From NCBI RefSeq assembly GCF_016545825.1, contig NC_052618.1:6563398-6627397 (forward strand): a DNA stretch of 64,000 nucleotides. Reading direction: 5' to 3'. Origin of the DNA: Eucalyptus grandis. Taxonomy: Eukaryota; Streptophyta; Magnoliopsida; Myrtales; Myrtaceae. Positions 33,339 through 45,590 of the stretch are shown here, in pieces. Each line of letters opens with the position of its first letter. Positions within the stretch are counted from its first letter, which is position 1. The position numbers and the translations under genes are program-made. Under the pieces are notes generated by a model, which saw only the letters and a list, made by a program, of their open reading frames with translations, was not told the DNA's origin and did not search any database.

Positions 33339-34438
33339 CGTTGAATATCTTATCTCTACAATGTGTCAACCTTCAACCTTGGGGAACACATCATTTAATC
33401 TTAATCTCGTATCACAACCACAAATTGATGTCAAAGATATTAGATCTACAATTTGACTCATTTGCCATGGTCGCTAGCCTCAACCTTGGAAGGTGGAAGG
33501 CCTCAATAAGAGATGATAACCTCACATCGATGGCAGAGGGAGAGAAAAATGCCGTATCGCTGGTGGCGAGGCAGACACAGTGGCCTTGCTGTTCAATTGT
33601 AGAGCAATGTGAAAAGAAGAAATGGCCAAAAGAAAAAGAAAAAGGAATAATCACCTAAAATAGATCTCAACCTTTCAAAATTACTGAAACACGATTAGTA
33701 TTTGCAGACGTGACTAAAACCGTCCCATCCCAATAGAAAATTTGCCCGACTTGATAAAAAATTGAAAGCCCTAACAATTCTTTTCGACGAAATCAAAATA
33801 AAAACCCACAAACCATTGGAAAAAAGTGACTACATTTAAAAAAATTCATTAGTTTTATTTCGTCAGACACTTCGCTTTTCTAAAATCTTTACTAAAAGTA
33901 AAAGCCCAATTCTTCATTTTACTCCAATTTGAATTGGCTTTTGGCTAGATTGTCTTTTGATCCAATTTGATTATGGGGTTCCGACCGAACTGTACGTGCA
34001 AAAAATTTAAATAACCGAGCCAATCAAGGGGTTGGTGGCTGATGGCATGATGACTTGATCCCACGGGCTTTGGTGATCATTTTCACAAAGCCCGGTCTAG
34101 AGGCGGTTGCGACGGCAGGGGCGAATTGGTGGCTGGATCTCAATAGTGAGAGAGAGTCGTCAAGGAAAAAAAAAATGTAGGGCTAAAGTTCTTGGTGGGG
34201 AACTAATCGGATATGTTGAGGTCCAAAACAAATTAGACATGTCAATATTTGATGAAAGAGATAGCAAATGGGTACATTAGTAGATTTGTGCCCATCTGAT
34301 CCAGCTTTCAAAATATTTAAGATAGACTTCAATGAATCTGCTTGCACATGTATAGCATAGGATAGTACAAGCCATATCATTGTCTTCATAAGAATCACAA
34401 ATGACATCAATCCTATATCACAAACGAATACAACAAGT

Positions 34439-34446
<8 letters not shown>
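33337..34446. other. No recognisable gene
   Basis: Sequence of ordinary plant intergenic look, with frames at 33412-33654 and 34183-34446 that show no known family. Confidence 0.5.

Positions 34447-34495
<49 letters not shown>
34447..34495. repeat. (AC)n/(AT)n compound microsatellite
   Basis: A short AC run from 34440 passes into about 23 AT units ending before 'aggtcaagag'. Confidence 0.95.
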
Positions 34496-34497
<2 letters not shown>

Positions 34498-34525
34498 TCA
34501 AGAGTGATTTAGCAAAGTAACACTA

Positions 34526-34696
34526 TTACATGAGCAGTATAAACATACAGTGACAACCTCTAACGGACGTTGCCACAATCTCTGCCTCCACTGGCCGCAC
34601 TAGCAAATATGGTACCTGCCGTTGTTGCACCAGAAGATCCCACATCAGACACTTGGTTCCCTTCTTCTTGCTACCTCCAAAGCAAGAGCATCCCAT
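34526..34696 (-). CDS. Short frame with an MGC acylation-type N-terminus, possible first-exon fragment
   Basis: A 56-residue minus-strand frame beginning MGCSCFGGSKKKG. An N-terminal MGC followed by Cys and Lys residues is the usual myristoylation/palmitoylation signature of membrane-tethered plant proteins such as receptor-like cytoplasmic kinases. Nothing after residue 20 is recognisable, and no kinase exon follows on this strand. It may be an exon remnant or chance. It lies just before duplicated segment B. Confidence 0.2.
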   Translation of the reverse strand: MGCSCFGGSKKKGTKCLMWDLLVQQRQVPYLLVRPVEAEIVATSVRGCHCMFILLM

Positions 34697-34753
34697 TATT
34701 ATTTTTTTTTTAGTTCACAACTTGTAAGTTGCGACTGTCGCCCAAAAAGCCAC

Positions 34754-36630
34754 TCTAGAATTATATGTTTACTAATATTGTTTTTTTCCCTTCATATTTA
34801 AGGAATCCTACTTTGTGGGAGTACGGGATGAGGATGTCCCACCAAGTAAAACTTTTCAATTTCAAAATTTTCAAGAAAGCCGGTTGATTTCTTGAAATCA
34901 AGTGTGGTGAAGGAGCCACGTTTGTTTTTTTTTAAGATTAACGGTTTGTTAGCTCATCAATTTCCTAATAAAGAGGATCGATACCTATGTATTATTGGAA
35001 AATACCATTTATAGGAGTACCAAAAGAAATATTGACGAAATATGGCGTGTGGTCAGGCAATCTGAACTTTTGATAAATGGACTGCATTGAGATTGCTTGG
35101 TGGTACTTTACTTGCATAAAAAGTGTGTGGAACAGGGTCTAGATGGTGGTGAATTTTAGAATTTGAGTGCGGTGGAAAGTAATTGCTTAAAAATAATAAT
35201 AAATTGGCTAGAAGGTATAGGAAGCTTCAGAGAAATGTAAACGGGCAGGGAATTGAAAATGTAAGGAAAATATAAAATAGAAAGCTCTTACAAAGTGTGT
35301 TCCCACGTGTGTTTTCTCTACTTCAAGTCTTGGGTTTTTTCTATGCTATTCTCACCTAATTCTCTAAAAAAGATCTCTAACTTTAGGCATAATTTCAATT
35401 CTGTCTTAAACTGAAATATTTTTATCTAAAAAAAAATTAAAATTTTACTATACTCCCAAATATGCTCACAGATTTAAAAAATCTCCACTAATTTCTTCGA
35501 AATTATCGGTATCAGAACCAATTAGAGGTTTGTTATTAGAGCAGGCATCTTCATCAATACCCCGCATTCATATAGAACAACAATAGCCTCTTAATATTAG
35601 TAATCTTGATTAAACTAGTGAAGGCATGAGCAGATTTGAGACTAGTATAAAAGTTGGGGATTTTTTTATAAGAAAATTTCGGATCTTAATTGGAATTAAA
35701 TCTAAAGTTGAGGGAGAAAGGACTGCACTAGCATGACCACATTGTTGCTCCCTATGAGTAATTGTGCAATTTGGGTCATCCATTTCATTTTTGTATAATG
35801 GGCAACTAGACGTAAATTTGTTGTGGGAAACCATCAAGAGCTCATACTAAGATTTCTTGATGGAAAATTCTCTCTTATTTCTTCCCAATTTCTCCACTTT
35901 CTCTCTAGATTAATTGATGCTGAAAATCATCTCCATCATTAGGAGTTGTAGCTTTGTTTCCGAATATAGTTACTGGGGATTTGGAGTTGCAGTTGTCACT
36001 ATTTTTCTTGCTGAAGAGTTTGTGTCATCGTTTTAGATGGTTTTAATTGCCTTTCCAATGTCCTTAGTTATTGCCACCACCATTTCTCGATTTTCCAGAG
36101 CTGTGCCTTCAAAGCTCTCTTCTCCCTATTTCACGACTAAGAGATTCGCAAAGACTATGGCGTTCTGAGTGATATTGATTTGGAAATTTGTTATCATTAA
36201 ACTGAGCTGATAATTTAAGTTCACTTTAACATCGTTGTGATAGTTTGAAAGGAATTTTTGCTTCAAAACTTGCTTGTAGACTCAACGACCGAACCACACA
36301 CGAGATGTTTGAAGAAATGTAAAAATCAGATTTGTATCAACTTGTCTCGAATTTTTTATTACCTTGAGAGTGTTTCTGCATGTATTATCTCTTTTGTTCC
36401 TTTTTGCTCTGTGTCCTTATATTTTCTGAGTGATTATCTTTGGTAATGTCATTAAGTACCTAAATTTTCCTTGTTAGTTCTTTGCATCCTACAAATCTTC
36501 TGCAATATTGAGGCATCATTGTGGAAAGGCTAGTGAACGAAGATGGTTGTCTTGTGGAGGTTGAAGATGGATGGTGGCTGGTGGCTGGATAAGAGGCACT
36601 TAATCTCGTATTTTCCAAGGAAGCTGGTGG
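34754..36630. repeat. Duplicated segment B (uninterrupted partner of A)
   Basis: Collinear with 13141-13521, 20037-20220 and 22030-23220. It lacks the LINE, the TIR element, the solo LTR and the SKIP22-like retrocopy, so it preserves the empty sites near 35096 and 35236. Divergence from A is clearly greater than that between the dirigent units, judged by eye. No coding content is recognised. Confidence 0.85.
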
Positions 36631-37867
36631 TTAGTTGAATGTTAATTTTTCTAGCTTTTGCTTAGAATTTATGAATGAATTGGATATGTTAGATTCTAGG
36701 AACAATGAAACGTTGAAGAAGACAAACACAAGGCGTCCAGCGGAAAGAAATGAAAATAAGAAAGATATGTAAAATGAATAATAAAAGAGAGGGAACCTGA
36801 TAAAGATGTGTTCAATAAAGATAATAGAAAATGGGCTTAGTGTAGGCTTGAGCGCATTTATATTTGTTTCTTGGGCTTGTTAAGTTCACATCTTATTCTA
36901 CATGTAGATCAGGCCCAAAAGCCTTACCTACATCCTCGTGAGTTCCATGTTTGACCACACTCGTGGACGGGGCCCAAGGGCCTAGCTCATGTCCCTTTTT
37001 ATCAGAATAAATAAAATAAAATAATAAAATAGCAAAAACATAAATAAGGAGAAATTATAATTTGATCATATCGACATTGTCTAGGCATAGAAGGAGAAAT
37101 AATAACAAATAAAAAATAATAATAAAAGGAACAAAAAAAATGGAAAATTAGTTAGAAAAATAGGTCTTGATTAGATTGTTTGATCTAGTATCAGATTAAG
37201 TTTATATTCATTTAATTCGTACACATATGGTTTAGGAAGTTCATGTTTTTTTTTTCCTCTAGGTTTTAGTTTAGGTTTATGAAATTCATAAAAACAGAGA
37301 GTGGGTTTAGAGATGATGACAAAGCTGGATTGACAGTTCCCACATGGATTTGGTTCTCCAAACCTTATCTCGCACAATGTTAGAGTGTACATACAAAATT
37401 CAATTAATCCTAAAAGATTTTTATGTGAAGGAGCTATTACTAGCCTATTAGGGCCAATACCCTAACTCGATTTATTTATTTATCTAATATATTTAGGCAA
37501 TCTTTAACTATGTTAGTTTTCCTATGCCTCAAATAATGTCCATATATGAGTGCATAATCAAAGAAAAACAAAAAATCACAATCACTACCATAAAAGAAAG
37601 TGTAAGAATGGCTAAAAAAAAGAAGTAAATTGCAAGAAAGCAATATCTAATAAAGCAAAATTAATAAAGTGTCGGGCATATTATAAGCTAAATTCAAAGT
37701 GAATCAAATTTCTCATCCAAAAGATCAATTTTACTAAAACTAAATTACATCAAAAGTATCATTAATATCTCTTATTTATACGTATACTTTGAAACTAAGC
37801 TAAATCTAGCACTAAAAGTTAACAGCTTAATCAAGGTCTCTATTTCAAGCCATCTTTCCAATTTTTT
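36631..37867. other. No recognisable gene
   Basis: AT-rich sequence with A-rich and TAAAA-type simple runs (37010-37140). The frame at 37171-37392 (minus) resembles no family I know. Confidence 0.5.
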
Positions 37868-38204
37868 AATAAAAGGGGACACAACACGTGCTAGAAGTCT
37901 TCTAGCCCAAAATTCTGAGCCGAAAATTTTCATTGATCTTTTGCTGGAAGTCTTCTAGAAAATGTATTTGGAATGTAAACAGCACGTGCGCGAGGCATGC
38001 ATAGGGCGTGCATGGATGGCGTTGATGACGAAATCGATGGAGATGGAGCCGGCAACGAAGACGATGGAGGCGGTGGTTGGTCTAGACACGTCATCAATGA
38101 TTCGCTGGTGAAGATAGCCAAGGGAAGTATTAAATTTTTAATAAATTTACTAGAAAATACACACCATATTAGTTAGTGACATGGCCCTTATAAACAGTCA
38201 AATA
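37868..38204. repeat. Dispersed repeat Q, copy 1 (direct repeat of 63590-64000)
   Basis: Starts 'ggggacacaacacgtgctagaag' and ends '...ggcccttataaacagtc'. Both copies hold a short open frame on the minus strand with phrases QPPPPSSSLPAPSPS and MHALCMPRARAVY. Copy 1 lacks about 60-75 bases present at about 63841-63918. The start has a palindromic core CTAGAAGTCTTCTAG. The conserved frame may be a gene fragment carried in the repeat. Confidence 0.8.
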
Positions 38205-39300
38205 TTTTCTACATTATTCACCTCTAATTCTTAAAAGCTTTGTAGAGATTCATTACCTATTTTCTTGACAAATCGATCCTTTCCTCCAGCACTTATGGAC
38301 ATAAACATTCATTAGGAATACATCCATGCTTCACGGCTAAAGGGCAAAAATATTCATTATGTGCTAGTCCTTATTCCTCGTACCAGTCCATGAAATCTAG
38401 AAGTAACTCTACAATAAAGCTATTTGTTAGACTAGAAAGTCTATCATAATTGTTAAGTCTGGCGTAACTCCCAATTATAGTTCCTAGACTAGAACTTTTA
38501 AAGAAATTAAATGTTTGCCGTTCTTTATTAACATTTAAAATTAGTTTACTACAAAATAAATATGGAAAATAATTGCAAGCGCCAACTAACATTGCTACAT
38601 AATTTCTCATTGTTGAAATACTAACGTGAAAAAAACATGATCTTGCAAAGAAGTCAATGCGAGAGAATCTGAAAATAAATGAAGAATAATAAAGGACATT
38701 AAATATTTATGTGGTTTGCTATCTACATCCATGGAAGAGATAATAGCAAATAATTCATTAATAATTGGAGAATTAGAGTTATAATTGCTCACATGCTTGA
38801 ATATTTTTCACTCCTAAAAATTTAAGCCCTAACAAAAAAATCCAAATTAATAACTCGGTTTAGTGTAAACTCATGGCACAAAAATTTATAGTGGCTCACA
38901 ATTTTTGCTGAAGAAACCCATTTCAAAGATCAACAATTTTACACGTCCATCAATGGATAATGCCACGATAACAATTTTAAAAAGGATTCAGTTAATAATC
39001 CTAACTTACAATATCCAATTCAAATCTGATTTGGTATGTGAGCTCAAATTCAAAATATAATTTAACACTCATTTTGACCTTAATATTTTTTTTTTGGTAA
39101 AGGTAAGATTCATTCTGACCGTAATTTCCCCTTCTTTTTTCTTTTTTCTTTTTTCAAATGCTTCGGTTGGTCCGTAGCCCTTTTACTTCTAGCATTTATT
39201 TTCAAATTTTGCAGTTAGTCATAATCTATAAACCTAAGGATTATATATATATATATAAAGGAAAACCAACACGCAGAAAAGAAAACGGTACTTGAAAAGA
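38205..39300. other. No recognisable gene
   Basis: AT-rich. Two adjacent minus-strand frames (38607-38792 and 38371-38610) are unremarkable in composition and match no family I recognise. A short AT run is at 39242-39257. Confidence 0.5.
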
Positions 39301-39399
39301 GATTCACGTCTTCACGTCCTCAAATCTTTATCGAATCCCTTTCTCTTCGGTAACCACCTCGCAACGCCGTGGCTCACGTCCTCACGTACTTGAAATGGG

Positions 39400-39447
39400 C
39401 GACACGCATTTAGGAGATCGTGGCTGAGAGCGAGGAGGAGATCTCTC

Positions 39448-39481
<34 letters not shown>

Positions 39482-39665
39482 GCGGCACCAAGGCGGCGAA
39501 GAAGAGGGGGGCGACGTTCGTGATCATCAGCTTCGAAGGATTTCGACCAAATTCTTCAAATGGGCGACACCCACGTCAGGAGCCTGAGTAACCCTGCGAG
39601 GAGCCTGAGTAAAGACGAAAAAGAGGAACCGCCTTTAGGAGATCGTGGCTGAGAGCGAGGAGGGA
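39400..39665. repeat. Local direct repeat with CT microsatellite
   Basis: 'tttaggagatcgtggctgag' followed by agcgaggagg occurs at about 39410 and about 39630, and 'aaatgggcgacac' occurs at about 39393 and about 39557. Between them is a CT run (39443-39478). This looks like a ~220-bp tandem duplication in front of the decayed CCCH gene, possibly in its former leader. Confidence 0.7.
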
Positions 39666-39819
39666 GTCTAGGGTTTCCACGTGGAGATTGGGTATATTGA
39701 ATTGTGGAGTCGGGCGGGATCATCAGCTTCGAGAGGGAGGCGATCGGAGGTGGTAGTGCGCCTTTGTATGGAGCGACGCGGTGGTGAAGCTCCTTGCTTC
39801 CTTCCTTTGACTGATGTCG

Positions 39820-40480
39820 CTCCAAAATCTCACGCATGCTTCGGGACAGTCGAATAGCTTCTGCATATGGTGATGATTGGGAATATGTGGAAGAAGAAGG
39901 GCCTGCAGAGATCATCTGGCAAGGGAACAGAAGAACAGTAAAGAAAACCATCAGGTTTTCCGAAGAAGGGATCGGACGTGCAACTGTTGAAAGAGGGTAA
40001 CTCAGAAGATACTGCCTGTTTATGTGTTGAAAACTTGGCATACATTACTTCCTACTTTTTCTTTCTCTTTGTGTTGGTTTTGGTTTGAATTTTAAATTTG
40101 AGGTTCGTAATTCACTGCCAGGATGCTGAAAAGCCGACCTTGAATCCTCTCCCTCCACTGTTCGAAGAATATTTAGAATATAAGAATTGATCGCCAATGT
40201 CAGCTCAACAGGTGTTAGAAAATTTCGCTCTCCAAGTGCCTAATTTTTGACTGAGCAGGTAGCTTATTATGATGGTCGTACGTCTAGTTATATTTTTCTG
40301 GACTGATTTGTTGAAATTTTTTGTAAAATGTTTTATTTTTGTCTGTCGGTTTGATTAACAGGATGAAGCTCATTGCTCTTTCATTCTGAAAATGGAGCTT
40401 GTTGGTTTGCTCCACGATGCCTTCATCCAGTTCATATATCCTGAGCATTTTGGAGCACCAATACTGTTTTCAGAATGATG
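39820..40480 (+). pseudogene. U2AF35-related (ZRSR2/URP-type) CCCH zinc-finger gene, decayed, introns retained
   Basis: Three plus-strand blocks in order. At 39840-39990: DWEYVEEEGPAEIIWQGN and a Lys/Arg stretch. At 40121-40255: DAEKPTLNPLPP, then MSAQQVLENFALQVPNF followed by a stop. At 40362-40480: DEAHCSFILKMELVGLLHDA and FIQFIYPEH, which is the place of the first CCCH finger (C-PFHLKTGAC-type) with most Cys residues lost. Intervening non-matching DNA with AG before each block shows former introns, so this is a duplicated rather than retrocopied gene. Intact relatives help recognise 3' splice sites of minor (U12-type) introns. Both the N-terminal coiled region and the RRM are missing. Confidence 0.65.
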
Positions 40481-41284
40481 GACAACTGGTAAGAATAATT
40501 AGTGCAATTAAATTTCTATCATAAGATGGCTTTCATTTGCAAACATCTTTCATTGGTTTCATATAAACTACGGATGCAATTTTTTGATCACTGCCGAGAC
40601 TTAGGGCTTTTTACTGGAGAAGCAAAAGAAAAACATGAAGTTATATTAATACGAAGGAAATTACATCCATATTTGTACCACATTAGATATCGGTATTGCA
40701 AATAAGGAAACAAAATTGATCAGAATCAAGGCAAAACTGAATAAGTGATCCTTATGGCTCACTAGTTGCGTTGTTTGTTTCCAAAGGTTGATTAGCCTAA
40801 TTGCATAATGTAACTTAAAGGAGGAGGGATGGAAGTTTGGTGGGAAACAGAAATCCATCATTACTGTTTTTTACCATCCCTTGGGAGTTTTAGTTATAAA
40901 ATTAGATACGGTTGCCTTAGCCCCATCCATGGCATTAGTTTCAAGGAAAGTCGATACATGAGTAAGGCGTTTCGTGGTGGCTAAGGACCATCTCTCCCAC
41001 TAGCCAGAGATAGGATGATATAAAGGAGGCTTTTGTGCCAAAAGTTGTTGAAGGATAAAATGTGCTGGACAAAGCTGGAGCTCTTCTTTTTTGATGCATT
41101 GGTTTGGGAAGCTAGTTATATTACTGAAGATGGAATGATGCAAATTGGGAGTGCTGTCAGTGGAATAATGATTGAAATTTGGTCTTTTTAGGATGGGGTT
41201 TGGAAGTCTTTGCGCTTAGAAGAGTGCATATTCTTGCCATTGACACTACTAGCTGTGGAGAAATTGAAGATCTATACCCCTTTT
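40481..41284. other. No recognisable gene
   Basis: Sequence following the decayed CCCH gene. It could hold further eroded introns or exons, but I cannot align any. Short frames at 40502-40705 and 41210-41404 are not convincing. Confidence 0.4.
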
Positions 41285-41610
41285 CTAGGGAAGTTAGTGT
41301 TGGGTCAAGTTTGGATTAGAACGAAAATGGTTCGACTCATATTGATCTATTTAATCCGTTTTGGCACATTTCCATATGATGTAAATTTGAAAAGCTATAC
41401 CTAATCCAACTCAACACACATCCGACTCGTATTATTAGAACATATTAATATTTAACCTAACTTAGAAAAACCCTTACGTACCCTTTTAACCCACTTTAAC
41501 CCACTTTAAGCTCTTTGTGTGTATTTTTTCTATGAATAAAAATTCACATCAAATTAAAAATATAAAATTAGTAAATAAAACAAAGAACGTAATAAACCTA
41601 TAAATGAGGG
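41285..41610 (+). repeat. Dispersed repeat R, copy 2
   Basis: Inverted relative to 29030-29345, with the same block order. It starts 'gggtcaagtttggattagaacgaaaatgg' and ends in the AT-rich 'aaattagtaaataaaac'. Confidence 0.7.
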
Positions 41611-41820
41611 TCTTGTCTTCTAAATCTAACTCACGCGGAACTCCAAATAACCAATCTCTAGTGCACAATTTCACGGGAAAGAGAACTATGCCATTTATTT
41701 AAAATGTGCCCTTCAATGCTAAAGGCTGACTTACAGGCAACGTAAGTGAGAAGACAACTCAAGATACCGATGTGAATTAGCTTCAAATAATCAAGAACAT
41801 TACAATAAGGTTTTTCTTTT

Positions 41821-42260
41821 TTAAATATCAAGCCTATTTTCCTTCAAATACAAATCCAATTGTGACACTATAGATTGCAAGGCATAGTGTTTACTTTTGA
41901 ACGCATTATACTCATCAAGATTGTTCCCAATGTCCTCAAAAATGTCCTCAATTAAAATGTTACCTCGATTGGTTGAAGATGTAAAGTGATAATCTCTCGA
42001 CATAGAGGTCACATGTTCATCAAAAGCATATAGAGAATTTCTTGAATAATCCGTACAAATTTCACATGATCATCAATGTCAAACTTCAAATAGCAAAGCT
42101 CTAACAAGCATAGCAAGACAACACTATAACCCTTCTAATATTGATCAAACTTCTTTTGCATTGCCATATGCATAGAATTAATAGCTATGTCCTCACTATC
42201 TCTCTCATTTATCAAACAAAACCAGATTAGCCATACTCAATAGAGATATAAATGCTCCAT
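41821..42260 (-). pseudogene. hAT-transposase remnant, copy 2
   Basis: The minus-strand frame ends DEYNAFKSKHYALQSIVSQLD and then LYLKENRLDI. This resembles the SQLDLYL(D/E)E.RL linker that precedes the C-terminal dimerisation region in plant hAT transposases. The upstream part (42260-41900) matches 30090-30450 in the opposite orientation. The dimerisation domain after RLDI and the catalytic part are absent or unreadable. Confidence 0.55.
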
Positions 42261-44597
42261 GGGATATCTAACTCCAAAGACGAGAGTAAAAATATCATAA
42301 AAATGTTGTAACAAGAATGCAATTTCCTTAGCTATGACTCAATCTTAAGGTAACATTGAATGCACGAAGAATGGAAGTTCCATATTTTATTTCTTAGGAG
42401 CAACTAGGACGTGATACTTGTATTCAACGAATTGTCAATCATAATTCACATTCTTGCGATATGATTAGCAATTTACATAAACAACATAAAGGCAGTTTAG
42501 ACCAATTCTACCCTTCCTAGTTTTAGCTTTCTATAGGAGAGCTCTTTATAGAATTTTAACCCTTCAATAGCAGTTGTACACAAATTGAGCATGAACATCA
42601 GCCTTTCTTTATCTATCTTTGTGGTGTTCAAGCAACTTCGATACAAATGGCACTTCGCCAGGAAATGCTTTAAAAGGGTGTAAATGTGTGGTTGTATATC
42701 TATAGCTCACATGTAGACCTGCAATGCCTAGGAAGCTCCTTTAAAAGAGCTTGAACGGCTGATACACTCCCACCTACCATGAGAAGTTTAATTTTGTAAA
42801 AGTTATTACCAAGAGAATACAAATGGAAGAATGATCAAGATCTTCTATACTATTTTGATAAACTTTCACCTGATTGCAAAACCTTTCCTAAAATCACCCA
42901 AAAAAAGCCTAGGAGGAGGAGGGGCAGGGGGTTAAAACAAAGAAGCAACCAAATAAAGTTTTTGGATTTGATATTGCCTCTCTAATCCCAATTTAATCAG
43001 TTGAAACAAAATGTTGTCTATTAATTGGCTTTAAGATTATATGATGATATAAGATAAAGTCAAACTGGGTAAACAAATGAATAAAGCTTATGCAAAAGGA
43101 AATTATAAATTCAGGATCGAGTCCAACACTAACAACCTCCAACTATACCATGACAATATTACCATGAATGCTAGGTTTACAACTTCTCTCAACTTGATTT
43201 ACCAATTGTATGCCTAACATGAACATCTATCTCAATTAATTAGAATGAATGGATTCATTTGAATAGAAAAATCATGAGAAAATCAACTTACAATGAACTT
43301 CTTACATTGGAACAGATTGTATGATGTCTCTAATGGCTACACGATGTATAGAGCTTTTTAATCCAAAATAATCGGATTGTTAAGTTCTCTACATCCTCAC
43401 TATTAGATACTATTTCGATGTTAACACAATAGAAAGTCTAACTTAAATTACAGAAAACAAACCTACCTCCATTTGTGTAAATTCTGCACCTCCAACTCAA
43501 ACTATCAGAATTGAGCCCCTCACTAATGCATCTATGGTTTCTTGTTGATTGGTGAGAACTCCATCCTAAACAAGGAGGGAAAATTACTATCAGCTGCATA
43601 AATAAACATAAAAAAGCTAATAAAGATTGAATGTTTTTTCTACTTTACATTATTATGAGCAAACCATAGAATTTGCTATGTTATAAGAAAGTGATTAGCC
43701 TGCAATTTGAGCAACCCCATTGATCACAAGACCAAATAAAGTGGATCCTACAAGAGAAACATTGTGCTAAGAATCATATCTTAACGAGATATGTGCTAGA
43801 CTCTATAAATAGTACTATGCTATTTTCTTGACATTACTTTATGCATGAAAGATCTTGAGGCTGTTGACTTCTGTTAGCAATACAAAGATTGGTTATTAGT
43901 AATAAACCATGTGAAATTAGATTTAAATCATGTGGATCTCCCCTTTACATAAGATTGTATGCCTAGAAGTACGTTAGTTAGATTGAAGGTATCTATTTTT
44001 AAAATCGGATCAAATTGGTTGGTTCAACCAGTTGGACTAGTAGTGGGATTGCAAACCAATCCACTTGTTGAGATAGGGAAAGGTGGAAGTTCACTCTTTT
44101 CAAAAATCATTCTTTGCTGGCTATATTATGGTTGAAAATGTTTCATTTGTTTCCTACCACTCAATATGAAGAAGGTGTCGCATTCATAAATTAGATTTAA
44201 TTATCACACAACATGGCGTAAATCATGTTGTGGCCCCAAACTTGAGTCAACTATAAAATAAATGGGTATAGATCCTAAATATTATCTATCTCAGCTTTTC
44301 TTGGGTCGTTGAAATGGGTATATTCCTTTTGTCTATATTTTCTTTAAACAAGAACGGAGAAATACATATTTTTCTGTGCATATTATCTTCAAGAATCCAA
44401 ATTCAGGATTATCAATTTGGATTATATATAACAAGGGATTGACTTGTTGTTCCTTATTCTTAACATAATGTTGTTCCTTGTACATCACTAGGAAGGGTAA
44501 ACGATTATACGATCACCTACGATTTTTATACATGTATAGAAAGCTAAAAATTGACCTATTAGGTGATCAACTTATAACTCATTTACATCTTACCCAC
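42261..44597. other. No recognisable gene
   Basis: AT-rich sequence without frames over 60 codons. The part next to 42260 may still belong to the hAT remnant. I find no further kinase exon for the pseudogene that begins at 44598. Confidence 0.45.
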
Positions 44598-45590
44598 TCC
44601 ACCAAAGACCGTTGGTCCTCAGGCTGATTAACATCTGATGCTTTACATCCCATGAATAGCTCTGCCAAGACCACATTGAATGAGTAGACATCGTCCTTTT
44701 CCATTAGCTTGCCACTAGAGTAATACCAAGGATCCATGTACCTACATTTGACAAACCATCAGTGGTACTAGACAAAAACCATCAGTGGTACGACAAACCG
44801 AAAATGAATTTACCAGAATGTCTCCATTATGTGCGTGGATTCATGCGTATCTATACCCAAAGTGAAGTTGGCGAGTCCAAAGTCTGCGACCTGAAATCAA
44901 AATATTAGCTTTCATAACAATAACTTTAATTCAATAAACAACCGATTGATATTATCATGTCATCATACCTTAGCGTCAAAATTTAAGTCCAAAAGAATAT
45001 TGGAGGACTCCATGTCGCGATGAATAACTCTAGGATTGTCTGAAGGTCAAACCAACAAAAATGAAACCCAAAAATTATTATGGTAATGATAAGTTTTTTT
45101 TTTTTGGAAAAAATACCCACACTCTTTATGTAAGTAAACCAAGCCTCGTGTGGAACCTAAAGCCACCTTCATCCTCTTAGGCCAAGGCATGATTGGGCAA
45201 TTAGTACCTACAATAACATCTGAGGCAGTTATAATCAATCAGATTTTGAGCTCTGAAATAGCTAAGCATACAGGATAAATACTGACCGTGCAAATGAAAG
45301 TCCAATGTGCTGTTTGAGACAAACTCATATACTAGAATTCTGAGTGTCGGAAATGCAATATCCAACCAAAGAGAAGGTGATGATGGTGGATACGGCTGAT
45401 GATATTGACCTCCGCTCGAAACTCCCTCTCCCCCTGTCGACTTTCAGCTTTTAGTTGCTTGATGGCAACTAATTCCCGCTCGAAAGTATTCTGTTATGAA
45501 CGAGGTTGAAACTGCCTTCGCCAAGTAGATTGGAATTAGAGAAATCATCCGTTGCCATTTTCAGCTCTTTGTATGTAAATGTCTTATGTG
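44598..45590 (-). pseudogene. PERK-like receptor kinase pseudogene, left palindrome arm
   Basis: Minus-strand kinase blocks in order, separated by intron-like gaps: KTFTYKELKMATDDFSNSN and LLGEGSF (45590-45480); the [22 protein letters not shown] region (about 45390-45290); WPKRMKVALGSTRGLVYLHKEC (about 45190-45115); VIHRDMESSNILLDLNFDAK (about 45040-44970); VADFGLANF and HESTHIM (about 44890-44820); and [21 protein letters not shown] (about 44735-44660). Order and wording match proline-rich extensin-like receptor kinases. HRD and DFG motifs remain, but the nucleotide-binding and catalytic-Lys part is scrambled, stops are present, and the extracellular and membrane parts are absent. Confidence 0.8.

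Noticed and set aside
33094..33658. Two long frames of Ser/Leu repeats
   Set aside because: They are translations of the CT microsatellite in two frames.
39556..40041. 161-codon minus-strand frame
   Set aside because: It is opposite the U2AF35-related pseudogene blocks, which give recognisable protein text on the plus strand. The minus frame shows none.
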